From Shewanella litoralis (GTDB lineage Bacteria; Pseudomonadota; Gammaproteobacteria; Enterobacterales; Shewanellaceae), in contig NZ_WSRZ01000026.1 in the NCBI RefSeq assembly GCF_009828585.1, forward strand, positions 1-58,371: a stretch of DNA of 58,371 nucleotides, given 5' to 3'. The notes beneath the pieces were generated by a model. That model was not told the DNA's origin and made no database searches. It saw only the letters and a program-made list of their open reading frames with translations. This document shows positions 26,557 to 35,665 of this stretch, piece by piece. How positions within the stretch are numbered: position 1 is the stretch's first letter; the number at the start of each line of letters is the position of its first letter. The position numbers and the translations under genes are program-made.

Positions 26557-26991
26557 TTGAGTCATACCGTTTTGCCTTTTATGGCTAACATAGCCAAATT
26601 ATTGATTGCTTTAGTTCTACTGCAATTTGTGGGTGCCAATTTAGGTGCGCATCAATTACACGCGGGTAACAGCAGCGAAGAGCAAAATAACCATCCACAT
26701 CTTCAGTTTACTACCGAAGTGATAAGCCTTGTTGAGTGTGTCGATTGTGCTTGTGCACTTGACGGTTCATTACTGCATTCGGTAAATGATGATCATCAGC
26801 ATGCTGACAATGTTACCGATGTTGAGCAAGTTGATGTCTGTTTAGATTGTCAGTGTCATGGTGGTCATGTGGCACTTGCTAAGCTTAACGATAATGTTGT
26901 TAGTGAACATTTTCATGACCTTTTTGCCGATACCAAACTTAACTATTTACCTCCTGAGTCTTTCCCTACTTATCGCCCTCCTATCGTTTAA
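26557..26991 (+). CDS. His/Cys-rich exported protein next to metal efflux genes
   Basis: A 144-residue protein with an N-terminal hydrophobic signal (IAKLLIALVLLQFVGANLGAH) and a mature part rich in His and Cys: CVDCACAL, HQHAD, CLDCQCHGGH, HFHDLF. It may bind a soft or transition metal in the periplasm. The start is probably TTG at 26557, because AGGAG lies 7 nt upstream; an ATG at 26581 lacks a site. The RND adaptor gene follows in the same direction, so a metal chaperone or sensor role is inferred. I do not recognise a named family. Confidence 0.65.
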   Translation: MSHTVLPFMANIAKLLIALVLLQFVGANLGAHQLHAGNSSEEQNNHPHLQFTTEVISLVECVDCACALDGSLLHSVNDDHQHADNVTDVEQVDVCLDCQCHGGHVALAKLNDNVVSEHFHDLFADTKLNYLPPESFPTYRPPIV

Positions 26992-27165
26992 TCCCTTTAA
27001 AACACGTTTTTACTGTTTAGCTTCACCTCTATATTCGCTGTTATTGTGCTAATGAATGCTTTTTTGCATTCCATCATGTCGTAATATCTCGCTCGAATGA
27101 CGGTGGCTAAGCCTATTTCCGTTGATATTTATTGTCGACGGTCTAGATTGTTTTTAGGATTAACC

Positions 27166-28440
27166 ATGAAAATCAAATCAGTCCCAGCACTACCTTTATT
27201 GGCAGCATTAAATGCCAACGCTATATTGAGCCATTTAGTGAGTCGTGCTCAGTTTAATGTTGCGCCATGCACTCAGCTCATCTCTCCGTCAAGCATTCGA
27301 CAATATGACCGCACTAACTCTAGCGTTTCGCGGGCATTATTGTTCAGTGCAGCGTTATTGTTATCATTATTTGCACTGTCTAGTTCGGCTGTGCAAGCCA
27401 GCAGTGAATCAACAGAGGCCGATCATCAAGAGTCGTTGTTAACCTTAAGTGCAGAGCAGCGCCAACTCGCGGGAGTGGAAGTGGCACAGTTAAGTGCGAC
27501 CGCGTTTAATTTACAGGCTGTAGCTACCGCTCAGCTGGTTGTTGATAAAGACAAAACCATCACCATAGCGCCGCAATTAGATATGCAGGTACTTAAGCGC
27601 CATGTGGTGCCAGGGCAACAGGTGCAAAAAGGCCAACCATTATTGACTATCGGCGGGGCGGATATTGCTGCGGCGCAAGCCGATTACGTTAATGCTGCGA
27701 TGGAGTGGGATCGCATAAAGCGCATGAGCCAAGGCACCATTAGTGCCAGCCAGCGGATGCAAACCGAAGTCAACGCAGAGCTTAAACGGGCCATTTTACA
27801 GTCGGTAATGATGTCCACAAAACAGATAGCCGAGCTAGCAACATCGCCAAGTTCAATTGGTCAGTTTCAGTTATTGGCTCCCATAAATGGTCGGGTTCAG
27901 CAAGATATTGCCACGTTAGGACAAGTGCTAACCGCGGGCACATCTTTGATGCAACTGACCGATGAATCGTATTTGTGGGTAGAGGCAGAACTGACGCCAT
28001 TACAAGCAGATCAAGTCAACATGGGCACCGATGTTTTGGTGCGAGTGGGAAGCCGTACTCGAGAGGGGGTCATTATTGGGCGTTCGCATGAAATTAACTC
28101 GCAAACCCGCACTGAGCAAGTATTAGTGCGTATGGCAAACCCAGGCCATGACTTACATGCTGGCGAGTTTGCCGAATTATACCTTGCAGCAAATCAAGGG
28201 GCTGAGCCGCTTGGATTTATTGTGCCAGATGCGGCGTTAACACGCGGTGGTGATGGTGATTGGCAGGTGTTCATAGAGCAAGACGGTGGATTTAGTGCAG
28301 TAGAGGTTTCTGTGGTTGAGCGTCAACGCGGACTGAGTTTTATTCGTGGTTTAACACCACAAACTCGCGTTGTTGTATCTGGTGCTTTTTTCTTAGCATC
28401 TGAGCAAGCCAAATCTGGCTTTGATATCCATAACCACTAA
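27166..28440 (+). CDS. RND efflux periplasmic adaptor, CzcB/CusB type
   Basis: A 424-residue membrane-fusion protein. After a long N-terminus comes a hydrophobic segment (LLFSAALLLSLFALSSSA), then the MFP core: lipoyl-like half KRHVVPGQQVQKGQPLLTIG, helical hairpin, QFQLLAPINGRVQQDIATLGQVL and barrel VEAELTPLQADQV. VPDAALTRGGDGDWQVF is the membrane-proximal domain. It links the RND pump to an outer-membrane channel. The ATG at 27166 is chosen over an earlier in-frame start. The RND gene starts 16 bp later. Confidence 0.88.
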   Translation: MKIKSVPALPLLAALNANAILSHLVSRAQFNVAPCTQLISPSSIRQYDRTNSSVSRALLFSAALLLSLFALSSSAVQASSESTEADHQESLLTLSAEQRQLAGVEVAQLSATAFNLQAVATAQLVVDKDKTITIAPQLDMQVLKRHVVPGQQVQKGQPLLTIGGADIAAAQADYVNAAMEWDRIKRMSQGTISASQRMQTEVNAELKRAILQSVMMSTKQIAELATSPSSIGQFQLLAPINGRVQQDIATLGQVLTAGTSLMQLTDESYLWVEAELTPLQADQVNMGTDVLVRVGSRTREGVIIGRSHEINSQTRTEQVLVRMANPGHDLHAGEFAELYLAANQGAEPLGFIVPDAALTRGGDGDWQVFIEQDGGFSAVEVSVVERQRGLSFIRGLTPQTRVVVSGAFFLASEQAKSGFDIHNH

Positions 28441-28456
28441 GCGCTAAGGCATCATA

Positions 28457-31400
28457 ATGTTATATAAATTAATTGAGATTGCCGTTGAAAAGCGGTTATT
28501 GGTGTTACTTGGATTACTGGTCACTGTGGTGGCATCGGTATTCATGTTACCTAAGTTAAATCTAGATGCGTTTCCGGATGTCACCAATGTGCAGGTGACC
28601 ATTAATACTGAAGCTGAAGGTTTGGCGGCAGAAGAGGTTGAGAAGCTGATTAGCTATCCTGTCGAATCGGCAATGTATGCATTACCGGCGGTGACCGAGG
28701 TGCGTTCATTATCGCGTACGGGCTTATCGTTAGTGACTGTGGTGTTTGCCGACGGAACCGATATTTATTTTGCACGTCAGCAAGTGTTTGAACAACTGCA
28801 AGCTGCAAAAGAGTCGATTCCTGCGGGTGTCGGCATACCTGAAATTGGTCCAAACACCTCAGGTTTAGGGCAAATTTATCAATACATTTTACGGGCGGAA
28901 CCCGAAACCAATATCAGCGCATCTGAGCTGCGGAGCTTAAATGACTATTTAGTGAAGCTGATCTTAATGCCTGTGAGTGGGGTGACTGAAGTGCTGTCAT
29001 TTGGCGGCGAGGTGTTGCAATACCAAGTGCAAGTTGACCCCAATAAACTGCGCAGTTATGGCTTGTCGATGACCCAAGTTAGCCAAGCATTGGAAAGTAA
29101 TAACCGTAATGCTGGTGGTTGGTTTATGGACCAAGGCCAAGAGCAATTAGTGGTTCGTGGTTATGGTTTGTTGCCCGCTGGCGACGCAGGTTTACAAGCC
29201 ATTGCCGATATACCGTTAACCGAAATCAAAGGCACGCCAATTCGAGTGGCTGACATTGCCACCGTGGCATTTGGTAGCGAAATCAGAGTAGGCGCAGTGA
29301 CCATGTCGCGAAGGCAGACTGCTGATAATGGCTCGTCATCCGATTTACAAGCGCTAGGTGAAGTGGTTGCAGGCGTTGTGCTTAAACGCATGGGCGCCAA
29401 TACCAAAGCCACCATTGATGACATCAATTCACGTATTAGTTTAATTGAGCAATCCTTGCCAAAAGGCGTGTCATTTGAGGTATTTTACGACCAGGCGGAT
29501 TTAGTCGATAAAGCGGTCTCGACAGTGGTTGAAGCGCTATTGATGGCCTTTGGATTTATCGTGATTATTTTGGCGTTGTTTCTGGTCAATATACGGGCGA
29601 CATTGTTGGTATTACTGTCGATCCCAGTGTCAATCGGGATCGCGCTATTGATCATGTCTTACTATGGCATGTCGGCTAATTTAATGTCTTTAGGTGGTCT
29701 TGTTGTCGCGATCGGTATGCTAGTTGATGGTTCAGTGGTGATGGTCGAAAACATCTTTAAACATGTCAGCGGCGAAACTGGCGCCAACCAATCTACTGAA
29801 GCTCATGTTGATAGTGATGTAGATAGTGAGTCAGAATCTCAAACCCAAAGCATGGCGATTAGGATCATGCTGGCGGCAAAAGAAGTGTGCAGCCCTATCT
29901 TCTTTGCAACAGCGATTATCATCGTAGTATTTATGCCGTTATTTGCCCTTGAAGGCGTTGAAGGTAAGTTATTTCAACCTATGGCTGTGAGCATTATTCT
30001 AGCGATGATGGCTGCATTAGTGGTGGCGTTATTTGCGGTGCCTGCATTGGCGGTATTTCTGTTTAAACGCGGTATTGTAGTGCGTCAAAGCAAAGTGTTG
30101 GCCCCCATTGATGCAGTCTATCGACGAGTACTGACACTGGTGCTATCAAGCCCTAAATCGGTGATGTTAGCGGCAGTTGTTTTGTTTGCTGCAAGCATGC
30201 TGTTATTGCCAAAACTCGGTACCGAATTTGTGCCAGAATTAGAAGAGGGCACGATTAATTTACGGGTGACACTTGCGCCTACAGCCAGTTTGGCCACTTC
30301 GATTAATGTAGCGCCTAAAATTGAAGCCATGCTGCTGGAGTTTCCCGAGGTCGAATATGCGTTAAGTCGAATCGGGGCTCCCGAACTTGGCGGCGACCCT
30401 GAACCTGTGAGTAATATTGAAATATATATTGGTCTTAAGCCTATAGAGCAATGGACATCGGCAAGCTCGCGCTTTGAGCTACAGCGTTTGATGGAGCAAC
30501 GGCTTTCGATATTTCCAGGATTATTGTTAACCTTTTCACAACCGATAGCGACTCGAGTCGATGAGTTGTTATCGGGCGTTAAAGCGCAGTTAGCGATTAA
30601 GATATTTGGTCCAGATTTGAGCATATTGTCGGAAAAAGGTCAGGTGTTAACCGATTTAGTCGCTGCCATTCCTGGTGCGGTTGATGTGTCGCTAGAGCAA
30701 GTCAGCGGTGAAGCTCAGCTAGTGGTGCGGCCTAAACGTGAAGTCCTTGCCCGCTATGGTATTAGCGTCGATGAAGTCATGAGTTTGGTGACTCAAGGTA
30801 TTGGTGGCAACAGTGCAGGCCAAGTGATTGATGGTAACGCCCGTTACGACATTAACCTGCGATTAGCAGCGCAATATCGTAATGCGCCAGATGTGATTGA
30901 AGACTTACTGCTCAGTGGTGCCAATGGCGCGATTGTACGCTTGGGCGATCTCGCTGATGTGGTGATTGAAATGGCGCCGCCGAATATTCGTCGTGACGAT
31001 GTACAGCGCCGAGTGGTGGTGCAAGCCAACGTATCGGGGCGTGATATGGGTTCGGTGGTCAACGATATTTATGCCATTGTGCCGCAAGCGGAGTTACCTG
31101 CGGGCTATACGGTTGTGGTGGGCGGCCAATATGAAAACCAGCAACGGGCGCAACAAAGGCTAATGTTGGTGGTGCCCATTTCTATCGCACTTATTGGTTT
31201 ATTGTTGTATTTCTCGTTTGGGTCACTCAAACAGGTGGCATTGATTATGGCTAACGTGCCATTGGCATTAATCGGCGGCGTGGTGGCTTTATATGGCACT
31301 GGCACTTATTTGTCGGTGCCTAGTTCAATCGGCTTTATCACCTTGTTTGGTGTTGCGGTGTTGAATGGTGTGGTGCTGGTGGACTCGATTAACCAGCGCA

Positions 31401-31657
31401 GGCAATCATCAGATGAAAGCCTGTACGACAGTGTTTATCAAGGTACGGTAGGGCGGTTACGTCCGGTGTTAATGACAGCACTCACCTCTGCATTGGGGCT
31501 AATACCTATCTTGTTATCATCTGGTGTGGGCAGTGAAATTCAACAACCATTAGCGGTGGTGATCATTGGCGGCTTGTTTAGCTCAACGGCTTTGACTTTA
31601 CTGGTGTTGCCGACGGTTTATCAGTGGTTGTATAACGATAAACGCTCATCGACGTAA
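28457..31657 (+). CDS. HME-type RND efflux permease, CzcA/CusA family
   Basis: A 1066-residue proton-driven heavy-metal exporter. The first transmembrane helix and LDAFPDVTNVQVTINTEAEG are typical of CzcA/CusA. The TM4 region reads VVAIGMLVDGSVVMVENIF, with the proton-relay Asp. QQPLAVVIIGGLFSSTALTLLVLP is a conserved C-terminal segment. An acidic Ser-rich insertion (about residues 440-465) follows TM4, where family members are normally shorter. Substrate (Cu/Ag, Zn/Co/Cd or other) cannot be assigned by eye. No outer-membrane factor gene is adjacent. Confidence 0.92.
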   Translation: MLYKLIEIAVEKRLLVLLGLLVTVVASVFMLPKLNLDAFPDVTNVQVTINTEAEGLAAEEVEKLISYPVESAMYALPAVTEVRSLSRTGLSLVTVVFADGTDIYFARQQVFEQLQAAKESIPAGVGIPEIGPNTSGLGQIYQYILRAEPETNISASELRSLNDYLVKLILMPVSGVTEVLSFGGEVLQYQVQVDPNKLRSYGLSMTQVSQALESNNRNAGGWFMDQGQEQLVVRGYGLLPAGDAGLQAIADIPLTEIKGTPIRVADIATVAFGSEIRVGAVTMSRRQTADNGSSSDLQALGEVVAGVVLKRMGANTKATIDDINSRISLIEQSLPKGVSFEVFYDQADLVDKAVSTVVEALLMAFGFIVIILALFLVNIRATLLVLLSIPVSIGIALLIMSYYGMSANLMSLGGLVVAIGMLVDGSVVMVENIFKHVSGETGANQSTEAHVDSDVDSESESQTQSMAIRIMLAAKEVCSPIFFATAIIIVVFMPLFALEGVEGKLFQPMAVSIILAMMAALVVALFAVPALAVFLFKRGIVVRQSKVLAPIDAVYRRVLTLVLSSPKSVMLAAVVLFAASMLLLPKLGTEFVPELEEGTINLRVTLAPTASLATSINVAPKIEAMLLEFPEVEYALSRIGAPELGGDPEPVSNIEIYIGLKPIEQWTSASSRFELQRLMEQRLSIFPGLLLTFSQPIATRVDELLSGVKAQLAIKIFGPDLSILSEKGQVLTDLVAAIPGAVDVSLEQVSGEAQLVVRPKREVLARYGISVDEVMSLVTQGIGGNSAGQVIDGNARYDINLRLAAQYRNAPDVIEDLLLSGANGAIVRLGDLADVVIEMAPPNIRRDDVQRRVVVQANVSGRDMGSVVNDIYAIVPQAELPAGYTVVVGGQYENQQRAQQRLMLVVPISIALIGLLLYFSFGSLKQVALIMANVPLALIGGVVALYGTGTYLSVPSSIGFITLFGVAVLNGVVLVDSINQRRQSSDESLYDSVYQGTVGRLRPVLMTALTSALGLIPILLSSGVGSEIQQPLAVVIIGGLFSSTALTLLVLPTVYQWLYNDKRSST

Positions 31658-31699
31658 CGATCAATATAAAGCCTGTTAGTTAGATAAAAGTTCAATCTT

Positions 31700-31726
31700 A
31701 AGCCTAATCATCTAATTAGGCTTTTT
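31700..31726 (+). terminator. Terminator after the RND operon
   Basis: AAGCCTAAT (31700-31708) pairs with ATTAGGCTT (31715-31723), followed by a T-run. Confidence 0.8.
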
Positions 31727-31772
31727 CATTTTTATTCGTAAATTGCTTAAAAATAAACCTTGCTTATTTAAG

Positions 31773-31814
31773 ATTACAGTTGTAATTTAAGTAAATGGAT
31801 TACATTTGTAATCC
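31773..31814. promoter_or_regulatory. Tandem BlaI/MecI-type operators
   Basis: ATTACAGTTGTAAT (31773-31786) and ATTACATTTGTAAT (31799-31812) carry the TACA-N2-TGTA core of BlaI/MecI operators, centres 26 bp apart. They lie 45-86 bp before the repressor ATG and overlap its likely promoter, implying autoregulation. Confidence 0.8.
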
Positions 31815-31858
31815 ATTTTTTGGCCAAACAAGTTCTAACAACAAATGAGCGGTATCAC

Positions 31859-32233
31859 ATGAAAGAAATCAGCAATAGTGAATTAGTCGTGCTGCAGCAG
31901 CTTTGGCAGCAGTCGCCATTGACCTCAAGTGAGATTGTGGATGCCTTAGAACATAGTCACGATATGCATGAAAAAACGGTTAAAACCTTGCTCAATCGCT
32001 TAGTTAAAAAACAAGCTGTGAGCTTTGAAAAACAAGGGCGGGTTTACCATTACTCACCATTAATTGCCGAGCAAGAATATACGCTGAAAGAATCTCTGTC
32101 GTTTGTTGAACGTATGTTTGCAGGTAAATTAACTCCATTGGTGGCTGGTTTTGCTCAAAAAAATAAGTTGTCTGCTGACGATGTTGCTGAACTGCAAACC
32201 TTACTTGATGACTGGAAAAAGGAGCAAAAGTGA
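31859..32233 (+). CDS. BlaI/MecI/CopY-family repressor
   Basis: A 124-residue winged-helix repressor. ISNSELVVLQQLWQQSPLTSSEIVDAL and EKTVKTLLNRLVKKQAVSFEKQGRVYHYSPLI are the DNA-binding domain; the C-terminal helices mediate dimerisation and carry the region cleaved in BlaI/MecI signalling. Its ATG at 31859 follows two palindromic operators. It overlaps the M56 sensor gene by ATGA, so the pair is translationally coupled. Confidence 0.92.
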   Translation: MKEISNSELVVLQQLWQQSPLTSSEIVDALEHSHDMHEKTVKTLLNRLVKKQAVSFEKQGRVYHYSPLIAEQEYTLKESLSFVERMFAGKLTPLVAGFAQKNKLSADDVAELQTLLDDWKKEQK

Positions 32234-33450
32234 TGATTAATTGGTTTATGGAACAAACCATTTCACTGAGCGTAGTGTGTATGGTGTTATTGGTTTCGCA
32301 CCGTCTTTTACTGTCTAAACTAGGCGCACACTACACCTATTTTATGTGGATCATAGTGCCAGTATTCATGTTTGCCGATGTATTACAAATGCTATTACCC
32401 TCGATATTTAACGGATTTTCCAGTAATAATACGTCGGTAATAATGCAGCAATACTACGTGTTTGCGACCGACACGGTTGCATTGTCGGCAGGCTTATTTG
32501 ACCAGTTATACCTGCCATATCTCTACGGTATCGTCGTGACGGTAATAGTCGCTAATATCGTGATGGAATACGGTTGGTTACAGCAACTCATCCAGCGTGG
32601 ACGTCAGCTAGATATTCCTTCAGTAAAGCTCAATGTATTAGTCCATCCAGATATTGAATCACCAATGCTAGCAGGAATATTTGCTCCCAGTATTTTAGTG
32701 CCAACGAGCTTTACATTACTCGATGAAAGCCAGCAGCAGGCCATTCTTCAACACGAGGTTTATCACTATCAACGTGGCGATGTGTGGAGCAATATTTTGG
32801 CTTATGGTTTGACGGTGCTGTTTTGGTTTAATCCATTGATGTGGTTGGCATACCGTCGATTTAGACACGATCAAGAATTGTCTTGTGATGCGCAAGTGAC
32901 AGCCCACATGGAAGCCCATTCTAAAATTGCCTATAGCAACACGTTATTGGCCTATTCACAACATGCACCATTAAGCATGTTACATACCCATTATGGGGAC
33001 AAAACTATCTTAAAAGAGAGGATTTTACAGATGAAAAAACAACATGGAAAAAGCACCTTAGTATTGATTGGTATGACATTGGCTATCGGTGTGAGTGCCT
33101 TTATGTTTAATCAACAGGTCCATGCCGGTGGTCAAGTGAATATTGCCAATACAACGAGCGACATGGCGTTACCAGTCATTAGAATTGAACCTACTTATCC
33201 GATTAATGCTGCTAAAGAAGGGGTAAATGGTTACGTACAAATGTCGTTTGATATTAATCCAGCAGGCAGTGTAGCTAATGTGAATGTGATTAAGGCTTCA
33301 CCTATAGGGGTGTTTGATACTTCGGCTGTTGAAGCCCTTAAGCAATGGAAGTATCAACCTTCTGCAACTGGGTTTAAAGGCCTACAAGTACAGTTAGATT
33401 ATGTGATCCATCAACCTGAGAAATCAGTCGAGAGAATCACGGTAAAATAA
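32233..33450 (+). CDS. BlaR1-like M56 metallopeptidase with TonB C-terminal domain
   Basis: A 405-residue membrane protein. The N-terminal part has several transmembrane segments and an M56 protease domain with zinc motif HEVYH (LQHEVYHYQRGDVWSN) and FNPLMWLAYRRFRHDQELSCD, the BlaR1 pattern. One more hydrophobic segment (LVLIGMTLAIGVSAFMF) precedes a periplasmic TonB C-terminal-like domain (PTYPINAAKEGVNGYVQMSFD). There is no penicillin-binding sensor domain, so the signal is not obviously beta-lactam. The enzyme likely inactivates the partner BlaI protein. GGAG lies 9 nt before the ATG, which overlaps the repressor stop; a GTG 3 nt earlier is possible. Confidence 0.88.
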   Translation: MINWFMEQTISLSVVCMVLLVSHRLLLSKLGAHYTYFMWIIVPVFMFADVLQMLLPSIFNGFSSNNTSVIMQQYYVFATDTVALSAGLFDQLYLPYLYGIVVTVIVANIVMEYGWLQQLIQRGRQLDIPSVKLNVLVHPDIESPMLAGIFAPSILVPTSFTLLDESQQQAILQHEVYHYQRGDVWSNILAYGLTVLFWFNPLMWLAYRRFRHDQELSCDAQVTAHMEAHSKIAYSNTLLAYSQHAPLSMLHTHYGDKTILKERILQMKKQHGKSTLVLIGMTLAIGVSAFMFNQQVHAGGQVNIANTTSDMALPVIRIEPTYPINAAKEGVNGYVQMSFDINPAGSVANVNVIKASPIGVFDTSAVEALKQWKYQPSATGFKGLQVQLDYVIHQPEKSVERITVK

Positions 33451-33470
33451 CGAATAACAAAGATACTGAA

Positions 33471-33513
33471 AATGATTCAATGCCTCATTGCTATGGGGCA
33501 TTGAATCATTTTT
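33471..33513. terminator. Bidirectional terminator
   Basis: AATGATTCAATGCC (33471-33484) pairs with GGCATTGAATCATT (33497-33510), T-run following. It separates the convergent M56 and antiporter genes. Confidence 0.88.
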
Positions 33514-34720
33514 ACAAATCAGGCTTTTTAGGCTTTAAGTTTAACTTCAATTTATTCGCCAGCGGCTCAATGGCCGCTCCTTGAACAATGACCGAAATTA
33601 GCACGATGAAAAACACCATGTGGATCATTTCTCGCGCGCCTTCAACTCCCGCGGCGGCTGGAATAAGTGCAAATACAATCGGTGTCGCGCCTTTTAATCC
33701 AATCATTGATACAAACAAGCGTTTACGCCAACTTGCTTGCCTAAAAGGTAAGTAACATAACTGCACCGCTAATGGCCGAGCGACTAGAATAAGCAGTATT
33801 GCAGGCAATAATGAGATAGTGAATACCGGCATTAATTGTTGCGGAAATATCTGTAGCCCTAAAATAATAAACATCAACGACTGTGCTAGCCAAGATATAC
33901 CATTAAAGAAATGCTTACTGACCTCTGCACCTTTCTTTAAATAGTTACCAATAATGACACCTGCAATGTACACCGCAATTAACTCGTTACCGCCTAAAAT
34001 TTCAGTGCTGGAAACGGTAATGGCAAATGTCGCCAGGATAAACACCGGGATAAGTCCAAATTCTGGCAGTTTGATGTTGTTTAGTGCCCAAACCGACAAT
34101 TTACCCATAATGAGGCCGATGACCGCGCCGACACCAATTTGCTGACCTAGGCTTGTGGCGATAGATAACGCCGTTGGCGTGCCGTTAGCGCTATTGATAA
34201 TAAAGTCGGTGAGCATGATAACCATGAGCAAGGCGATGGGGTCGTTGGTGGCCGATTCGAATTCTAAAATAGTGCCAGTACCGTGTTTTAATTTAAGCTT
34301 TTTAGACTCTAATATGGAAAATACCGCCGCCGCATCGGTTGATGACACTACCGCGGCAAACAGCATGCAAGTAATGAGATCAAAATCGAGTAACGCATTC
34401 AATATAAAGCCAAAAATCACCGTGGTAAAGATGACGCCCGCGCTCGACAACATGCCGCCTTCTTTCCAGGCAAAGCGAATATGTTTCATCGGGGTATTGA
34501 GACCGCCAACAAAGACGATAGTGTTTAGCGCGACAGTACCAATAGTAGATGTGAGCTGAAGGTTGTCGTAAACAAAACCAAATTCACCATTACCAAAAGC
34601 CAGGCCAACGCCCATAAAAATCAATAATGATGGTAAACCTAATGTTTTAGATGGGTGATGGAGTAAAATGCCTATTGCAATAAGGATTGATATTCCGAAT
34701 ATAATAATATCTGGTGGCAT
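33512..34720 (-). CDS. CPA1 cation:proton antiporter (NhaP-type)
   Basis: A 402-residue polytopic membrane protein with about 12 helices. VVSSTDAAAVFSIL and LEFESATNDPIALLMV contain the conserved Asp residues for cation exchange in the CPA1/NhaP family, and LKGATPIVFALIP is another family block. It resembles NhaP2/CvrA K+(Na+)/H+ antiporters but lacks their C-terminal TrkA-C/CorC cytoplasmic domains. GGAG 7-8 nt before the ATG supports the start. Ion preference is unknown. Confidence 0.9.
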   Translation of the reverse strand: MPPDIIIFGISILIAIGILLHHPSKTLGLPSLLIFMGVGLAFGNGEFGFVYDNLQLTSTIGTVALNTIVFVGGLNTPMKHIRFAWKEGGMLSSAGVIFTTVIFGFILNALLDFDLITCMLFAAVVSSTDAAAVFSILESKKLKLKHGTGTILEFESATNDPIALLMVIMLTDFIINSANGTPTALSIATSLGQQIGVGAVIGLIMGKLSVWALNNIKLPEFGLIPVFILATFAITVSSTEILGGNELIAVYIAGVIIGNYLKKGAEVSKHFFNGISWLAQSLMFIILGLQIFPQQLMPVFTISLLPAILLILVARPLAVQLCYLPFRQASWRKRLFVSMIGLKGATPIVFALIPAAAGVEGAREMIHMVFFIVLISVIVQGAAIEPLANKLKLNLKPKKPDL

Positions 34721-35060
34721 ATTGGCACTCCATAGGCAGGTAAGGCTGTGTATTATGGCTATTTTAGCATTAAATTAGCCTAAACTGGTTTTATGAGCAT
34801 TTATTAATATTTATTCATACCTTGTCAGTGAGTTGCTGTTTAACTTTATTAAGAGTGTTGTGGATATAACCGCTGATGTTCTCTGTTTATTTTAACGTAT
34901 TCTGCTAGTGATATTGACTCATAAACAACTTATTTAGCAACCTAATCGAACAAACGGGTCAATTAAGTCTCGTCGTCAAAACTCACTTATAGAGATTAAC
35001 ATTTTTATTACATTTTTTCGGTGCTAATATATTGTATGAGCATTATTTTACAGGCTTAAC
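34721..35060. other. Intergenic region, nothing firm
   Basis: 340 bp of AT-rich sequence between divergent genes. There is an imperfect hairpin near 34755-34780 (GGCTATTTTAGC / AAATTAGCC). I see no convincing operator, RNA or small ORF. Confidence 0.4.
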
Positions 35061-35435
35061 ATGGCCATATTAATCAGTATTTGGGGTGTTAGCATCTGCT
35101 GTTTTGGACTGTTTATGCTCCTTAAACCAGTCGCATTTGCTGATGCGATTATTGTCTTTAGTCGCAAACGCTACTTCCATTATTTTGAAATCCTCTCGCG
35201 CTTAGCTATTGGTGCAGCCTTGTTATTAGACGCACACAACACTGCGTACCCACTTGTATTTGAGTTTATTGGTAACCTGTTGTTTATAGTTGCTATTGTG
35301 TTAGTTTTTATGGCAGAAAAACACCATAAAAAGTTTGCTGTAACCGCCGCAAAACAATGTGTGAGTTGGTTTAAGCCCGCAGGCCTGGCAGCCATAGCGT
35401 TTGGTTTATGGACCCTCTACGCAAGTATGATCTAA
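35061..35435 (+). CDS. Small integral membrane protein, unknown
   Basis: A 124-residue protein with about four hydrophobic helices (ISIWGVSICCFGLFMLL, LAIGAALLLDA, FIGNLLFIVAIVLVF, LAAIAFGLWTLYASM). No family recognised. It stands alone, upstream of the region with Pho-like repeats, and its relation to the next genes is unclear. Confidence 0.7.
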   Translation: MAILISIWGVSICCFGLFMLLKPVAFADAIIVFSRKRYFHYFEILSRLAIGAALLLDAHNTAYPLVFEFIGNLLFIVAIVLVFMAEKHHKKFAVTAAKQCVSWFKPAGLAAIAFGLWTLYASMI

Positions 35436-35570
35436 AGCTTATTTTTGTTGCTAAGATTCAAGCAACGTTATTATTTTGTCTTTTTTGTTAAGATTTTATT
35501 CCGCGCTAAATACCCCCTAAGCCGCATGGATATTGGATTTGCATATTTCTGCAATGTTATTGAAATGTTA

Positions 35571-35621
35571 CTGTCATTTTTGCGCAGTCTTTTTGTCATT
35601 TTTGCACGTTAGCTTGTCATC
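35571..35621 (+). promoter_or_regulatory. Probable PhoB-box array upstream of the beta-helix lipoprotein
   Basis: TGTCA occurs at 35572, 35594 and 35615, spaced 22 and 21 bp, i.e. every second 11-bp turn. The first two lie within a repeated TGTCATTTTTGC(G/A)C. The intervening 11-bp units are degenerate. It is 47-95 bp before the start at 35666. The pattern is weaker than that before phoD, but similar. Confidence 0.55.
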
Positions 35622-35665
35622 CAGCCAACTAACTCACACGCTTACGTCCGTCTTCGGAGATGACA

